Of a stretch of 8,646 nt of DNA, positions 6,186-8,646 are shown one piece after another (the stretch's first letter is position 1; each line of letters starts with the position of its first letter). The notes under the pieces are model-generated. The model was given only the letters and a program-made list of their open reading frames with translations, was not told the DNA's origin and ran no database searches. Made by a program: the position numbers and the translations under genes. The DNA lies in contig JAQUNY010000059.1 in the NCBI GenBank assembly GCA_028717405.1, positions 1-8,646 on the forward strand. Reading direction: 5' to 3'. Source of the stretch: Eubacteriales bacterium (GTDB lineage: Bacteria > Bacillota > Clostridia > JAQUNY01).

Positions 6186-7469
6186 TTGATTGACAGGGCC
6201 AAAATACACATAAAGGCTGGCAACGGAGGCAATGGAGTCGTTTCATTCCGCAGAGAGAAATATGTACCGGCAGGGGGCCCGGATGGCGGCGATGGCGGCA
6301 GCGGTGGCAGTGTTATTTTTGTTGCAGATGAAGGCGTCAACACTCTTATTGACTTTAAATATAAAAAGACATTCAAAGCTGAAGCAGGCAAGGATGGTGC
6401 CGGTCAAAAAATGAGCGGGCGATCCGGCAAAGACCTTATAATAAGGATCCCGCCGGGCACGATAATCAGAGATGCAGAAACAGGCACAGTCCTTAACGAC
6501 ATGGTTGAACCCGGAGAACGTTTCATAGCTGCAAGAGGAGGAAGGGGAGGCAGAGGTAACCAGCATTTTGCCACACCGGTCAGACAGGCTCCTGATTTCG
6601 CCAAAGCAGGCAATGAAGGAGACGAAATTGATATCATACTTGAATTGAAGCTTATTGCCGATGTTGGGCTGATAGGGTATCCAAATGCAGGCAAATCGAC
6701 GGTTATTTCATTTTTATCATCAGCAAGACCGAAAATTGCAGATTATCCATTCACAACACTTGAACCGGTCCTGGGCGTCGTAAGTATTGATGAAGGCGAA
6801 AGCTTTGTGATGGCTGACATACCCGGAATAATTGAAGGAGCGCATGAAGGAGTCGGCCTGGGACATGAGTTTTTAAGGCACATTGAGAGAACAAGGATGC
6901 TTTTGCATGTGGTTGATGTTTCTGCTTCGGAGGGGCGTGATCCGATTTCTGATTTCAATAAAGTAAATGAGGAACTGAGGAAATATAATATTGCCCTGGC
7001 ATCAAGACCGCAGGTAGTTGCCGCGAATAAATGCGACCTTCCTGATTTTAACCTTCACTTTGACAGCTTTAAGGATGAAGCAGAAAAACTGGGATATGAA
7101 GTTTTCCCTGTTTCCGCAGTAACAGGGAAAGGGCTTAGACAGCTGGCAGGATATCTATCGGTTCGTCTGGCTCAAATACCGCGTACAGTACTCAATCTGG
7201 AAACTGAATTTAAAAAAGTATATACACTGGATAATGAAGATACGTTCACAATAAGGAAGCAGGAATCAACTGATCATTTCACTTATATAATTGAGGGCAG
7301 ACTGCCGCTTAAACTTGTAAGATCCATCAATATAAGAAGCTATGAGTCGATGCAGTATTTCCACAGGTCGCTGAGAAAAATGGGTGTTATGGATGAATTG
7401 GAAAGGCTCGGCATAAAAGAAGGAGACACTGTCAGGGTAGATGATGTCGAATTTGAATATGTACCCTGA
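6186..7469 (+). CDS. obg: GTPase Obg (CgtA), ribosome-assembly GTPase
   Basis: A 427-residue protein of normal Gram-positive Obg length. The N-terminal Obg fold (about 1-157) has the glycine-rich repeats GGPDGGDGGSGG and RGGRGGRGNQHF. The G domain (about 158-330) has all motifs: G1 GYPNAGKST (164-172), G2 in DYPFTT (187-191), G3 DIPG (211-214), G4 NKCD (281-284) and G5 SAVTG (310-314). The C-terminal OCT domain (about 340-427) is present, as in Firmicute Obg. Obg proteins bind late 50S precursors and respond to guanine nucleotides including ppGpp. No convincing promoter is seen between the rpmA terminator and this gene, so expression may come from readthrough. The 3' end meets the oppositely oriented DUF4364 gene. 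Confidence 0.98.
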   Translation: MIDRAKIHIKAGNGGNGVVSFRREKYVPAGGPDGGDGGSGGSVIFVADEGVNTLIDFKYKKTFKAEAGKDGAGQKMSGRSGKDLIIRIPPGTIIRDAETGTVLNDMVEPGERFIAARGGRGGRGNQHFATPVRQAPDFAKAGNEGDEIDIILELKLIADVGLIGYPNAGKSTVISFLSSARPKIADYPFTTLEPVLGVVSIDEGESFVMADIPGIIEGAHEGVGLGHEFLRHIERTRMLLHVVDVSASEGRDPISDFNKVNEELRKYNIALASRPQVVAANKCDLPDFNLHFDSFKDEAEKLGYEVFPVSAVTGKGLRQLAGYLSVRLAQIPRTVLNLETEFKKVYTLDNEDTFTIRKQESTDHFTYIIEGRLPLKLVRSINIRSYESMQYFHRSLRKMGVMDELERLGIKEGDTVRVDDVEFEYVP

Positions 7470-7476
7470 GCGGGCA

Positions 7477-8058
7477 TTACTTTGCGGGATCTGTTGTCTG
7501 TTCATCATCTCTTTTATTAAAAAGTGAGTGCATAATTTCAGGATATATCTGATGCGAATACTTTTTCCAGTTTTCACATATCTGTTCGGCTTCTTTTTGT
7601 GTGCTTACCGAAGCCTTGATATTTATTATTTTAAAATCACCTTCCCGCGCCGTGCAGGTTGCGATGTACTCGTCAATGTTGCCTGCAGTATATTCAGCGG
7701 TTATATTTGTAGAGTCTTTTACTGCTTTGCGTGCGGTTATCGAAAAATCATCGATCGACGTCCTGATGACATGAGGGATCATATTACTGAGCACTTCAAG
7801 TGTCTGCCTGCCTGAATCGCTGATATAGTAAAGGGTTTTTCCTCCATCTTCGACAGTAAGCAGCAAATTTTCATCTACCAGTTCACTTAAATATTGCCTG
7901 AAAAGAAAATAATTCATAAAATAATTGTCAAGCACTATATCCCTGACCTGGTCAAGCCCCGCAGGCATTTCAAGCTTGTGAAAGATATAAAGGAGAATCA
8001 GTTTGTTTTCGGCGATTTGTCTGCCGCCTCCATTGTTTTTGTTTTCGGTATCAGACAT
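7477..8058 (-). CDS. DUF4364 family protein, winged-helix-like
   Basis: A 193-residue cytosolic protein of a clostridial family without known function. The N-terminal part (about 14-85) reads like a winged helix-turn-helix domain: AENKLILLYIFHKLEMPAGLDQV, then a DNYFMNYFLFRQYLSELVDENLL recognition-helix region, then a beta wing TLYYISDSGRQTL. The C-terminal half (about 100-180) is a mixed alpha/beta domain of unknown role, with a charged tail. ATG at 8058 is preceded on the minus strand by AAAGGAG (8068-8074) at 9 bases. It has its own promoter and is divergent from the phosphodiesterase gene, so it may regulate that promoter; this is inference. Its stop is only 7 bases from the obg stop. Confidence 0.85.
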   Translation of the reverse strand: MSDTENKNNGGGRQIAENKLILLYIFHKLEMPAGLDQVRDIVLDNYFMNYFLFRQYLSELVDENLLLTVEDGGKTLYYISDSGRQTLEVLSNMIPHVIRTSIDDFSITARKAVKDSTNITAEYTAGNIDEYIATCTAREGDFKIINIKASVSTQKEAEQICENWKKYSHQIYPEIMHSLFNKRDDEQTTDPAK

Positions 8059-8115
8059 CCGTAAATACTCCTTTGGTTTTTATCTATGAATTATTGGAAC
8101 AAAATCAACAATACA

Positions 8116-8144
8116 ATTATACAATTAGAACGTTCATAAATCAA
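8116..8144 (-). promoter_or_regulatory. Sigma-A promoter of the DUF4364 gene
   Basis: Read on the minus strand: TTGATT (8144-8139, 4 of 6), a 17-base spacer and a perfect TATAAT (8121-8116). The expected start is near 8109, giving a leader of about 50 bases before the ATG. Confidence 0.75.
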
Positions 8145-8176
8145 TCCAGGGAAGGACTTTGCCAATGTCAGATAAA

Positions 8177-8252
8177 CCCGGATAAATCCGACTGAGGTCT
8201 TTCAGATAGTAATCCAGCTTATGGCAATCTGATGCCCGGATGTTTGACATCC
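8177..8252. promoter_or_regulatory. Two GGAT/ATCC dyads in the divergent promoter region (possible operators)
   Basis: Dyad 1 is CGGAT-AA-ATCCG (8179-8190). Dyad 2 is GGATGT-TTG-ACATCC (8238-8252), a perfect 6+6 palindrome that covers the whole -35 box (8244-8249) of the phosphodiesterase promoter. Both begin with CCCGGAT (8177 and 8235), and their centres are about 60 bp apart, near six helical turns. This suggests binding of a dimeric regulator. The regulator is unknown. Confidence 0.45.
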
Positions 8253-8273
8253 AAAGAGAAGCAATGCTATGAT
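8244..8273 (+). promoter_or_regulatory. Sigma-A promoter of the phosphodiesterase gene
   Basis: TTGACA (8244-8249, perfect), an 18-base spacer and TATGAT (8268-8273, 5 of 6), with an extended -10 TG at 8265-8266. The expected start is near 8280, about 37 bases before the ATG. The -35 box is embedded in a palindrome. Confidence 0.75.
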
Positions 8274-8316
8274 TTGGTCATTGTGTTTAATACAAAAATA
8301 AAGGCGGAGTACATTT

Positions 8317-8646
8317 ATGCCCGGTAAAAAGCTTATTATAATATCGCATGATGCCCTGGTTTACGAAGATCTTACATATTTGGGAAAACTGCCGGTATTT
8401 GGCAGTCTGATAAAAAGAGGCGCTTTAGTAAAAACGCTCAGGTCAGTCTATCCTACTGTAACATATCCTGTCCATGCCAGTATAATTACTGGGACATATC
8501 CGGAAAGACATGGCATAGTAAACAACGAAATTTTTAATCCGGGCGAGCTTTCATCGCCCTGGCACTGGTTCGCAGATGCTGTGAAAACAGAGACATTGTT
8601 TTCAGCTGCAAAAAGAAAGGGCTTGAAAACCGCAGCAATATTCTGG
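8317..8646 (+). CDS. Type I phosphodiesterase / alkaline phosphatase-superfamily protein (3' truncated)
   Basis: The first 110 residues of a nucleotide pyrophosphatase/phosphodiesterase (ENPP-like) protein; the frame runs off the window end. It starts LIIISHDAL, where D12 matches the first metal-binding aspartate. The active-site segment follows: YPTVTYPVHASIITGTYPERHGIVNN (about 45-70), with T49 as the expected nucleophile and the HxSIxTGxYPExHG pattern of the family. No signal peptide is seen, so the product is probably cytosolic. Family members hydrolyse phosphodiester or phosphomonoester bonds in nucleotides, lipids or phosphonates; the substrate here cannot be judged. ATG 8317 follows AAGGCGGAG (8301-8309) by 7 bases. 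The remaining metal ligands lie beyond the window. Confidence 0.9.
   Translation, partial: MPGKKLIIISHDALVYEDLTYLGKLPVFGSLIKRGALVKTLRSVYPTVTYPVHASIITGTYPERHGIVNNEIFNPGELSSPWHWFADAVKTETLFSAAKRKGLKTAAIFW

Noticed and set aside
6270..6560. GGC/GGA-rich repeats in obg as a DNA repeat element
   Set aside because: They encode the normal glycine-rich turns of the Obg domain.
6243..6694. Minus-strand frames opposite the 5' part of obg
   Set aside because: Open only because of the GC-skewed glycine codons of the Obg fold; the obg frame has all its motifs.
7528..7815. 95-codon plus-strand frame opposite the DUF4364 gene
   Set aside because: No ribosome binding site, and the cysteine/phenylalanine-rich product looks like an antisense shadow. 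The minus-strand gene has a promoter, a ribosome binding site and family similarity.

Overview
The window looks like chromosomal DNA from an anaerobic, low-to-moderate GC Firmicute, most likely of class Clostridia. Four things point there. Most genes have strong purine-rich ribosome binding sites. TTG and GTG starts are common. A Prp protease gene lies between rplU and rpmA, and L27 carries the cleavable N-terminal extension found in Firmicutes and relatives. The order radical SAM protein / DUF2344 / RNase E/G / L21 / Prp / L27 / Obg is a familiar clostridial neighbourhood. There is no phage, IS element, CRISPR array, tRNA or rRNA.

Layout. Bases 2-3067 (+) hold a 5'-truncated radical SAM protein of the TIGR03960 type, an overlapping DUF2344/TIGR03936 protein, and a ribonuclease E/G. 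A 142-base gap with a sigma-A-like promoter leads to a two-gene insert (3210-4965, +): a polytopic permease resembling the NCS2 nucleobase transporters and a type I phosphoribosyltransferase. Next come a perfect 20-bp tandem repeat, a strong TTGACA-N17-TAAAAT promoter and a structured leader matching the ribosomal protein L21 leader type. These precede rplU, prp and rpmA (5129-6112). A strong intrinsic terminator separates rpmA from obg (6186-7469). obg converges with a DUF4364 winged-helix-like gene (minus strand, 8058-7477), with only 7 bases between the stop codons. A divergent promoter region (8059-8316) carries two dyads, one centred on a -35 box, and drives a type I phosphodiesterase/alkaline phosphatase-family gene that runs off the right edge.

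How the genes relate. The core is translation and RNA biology: RNase E/G for rRNA and mRNA processing, L21 and L27 of the 50S subunit, Prp which matures L27, and the Obg GTPase which acts in 50S assembly. The L21 leader probably gives autogenous control of rplU-prp-rpmA, and the terminator after rpmA probably lowers obg expression. The permease/phosphoribosyltransferase pair looks like a nucleobase uptake-and-salvage module inserted into this neighbourhood. Its substrate cannot be read from sequence.

On novelty: most of the window is well-conserved housekeeping. The least understood items are the radical SAM/DUF2344 pair, the permease/phosphoribosyltransferase module, and the palindromic promoter region between DUF4364 and the phosphodiesterase. 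I did not find a clearly new multi-gene system.
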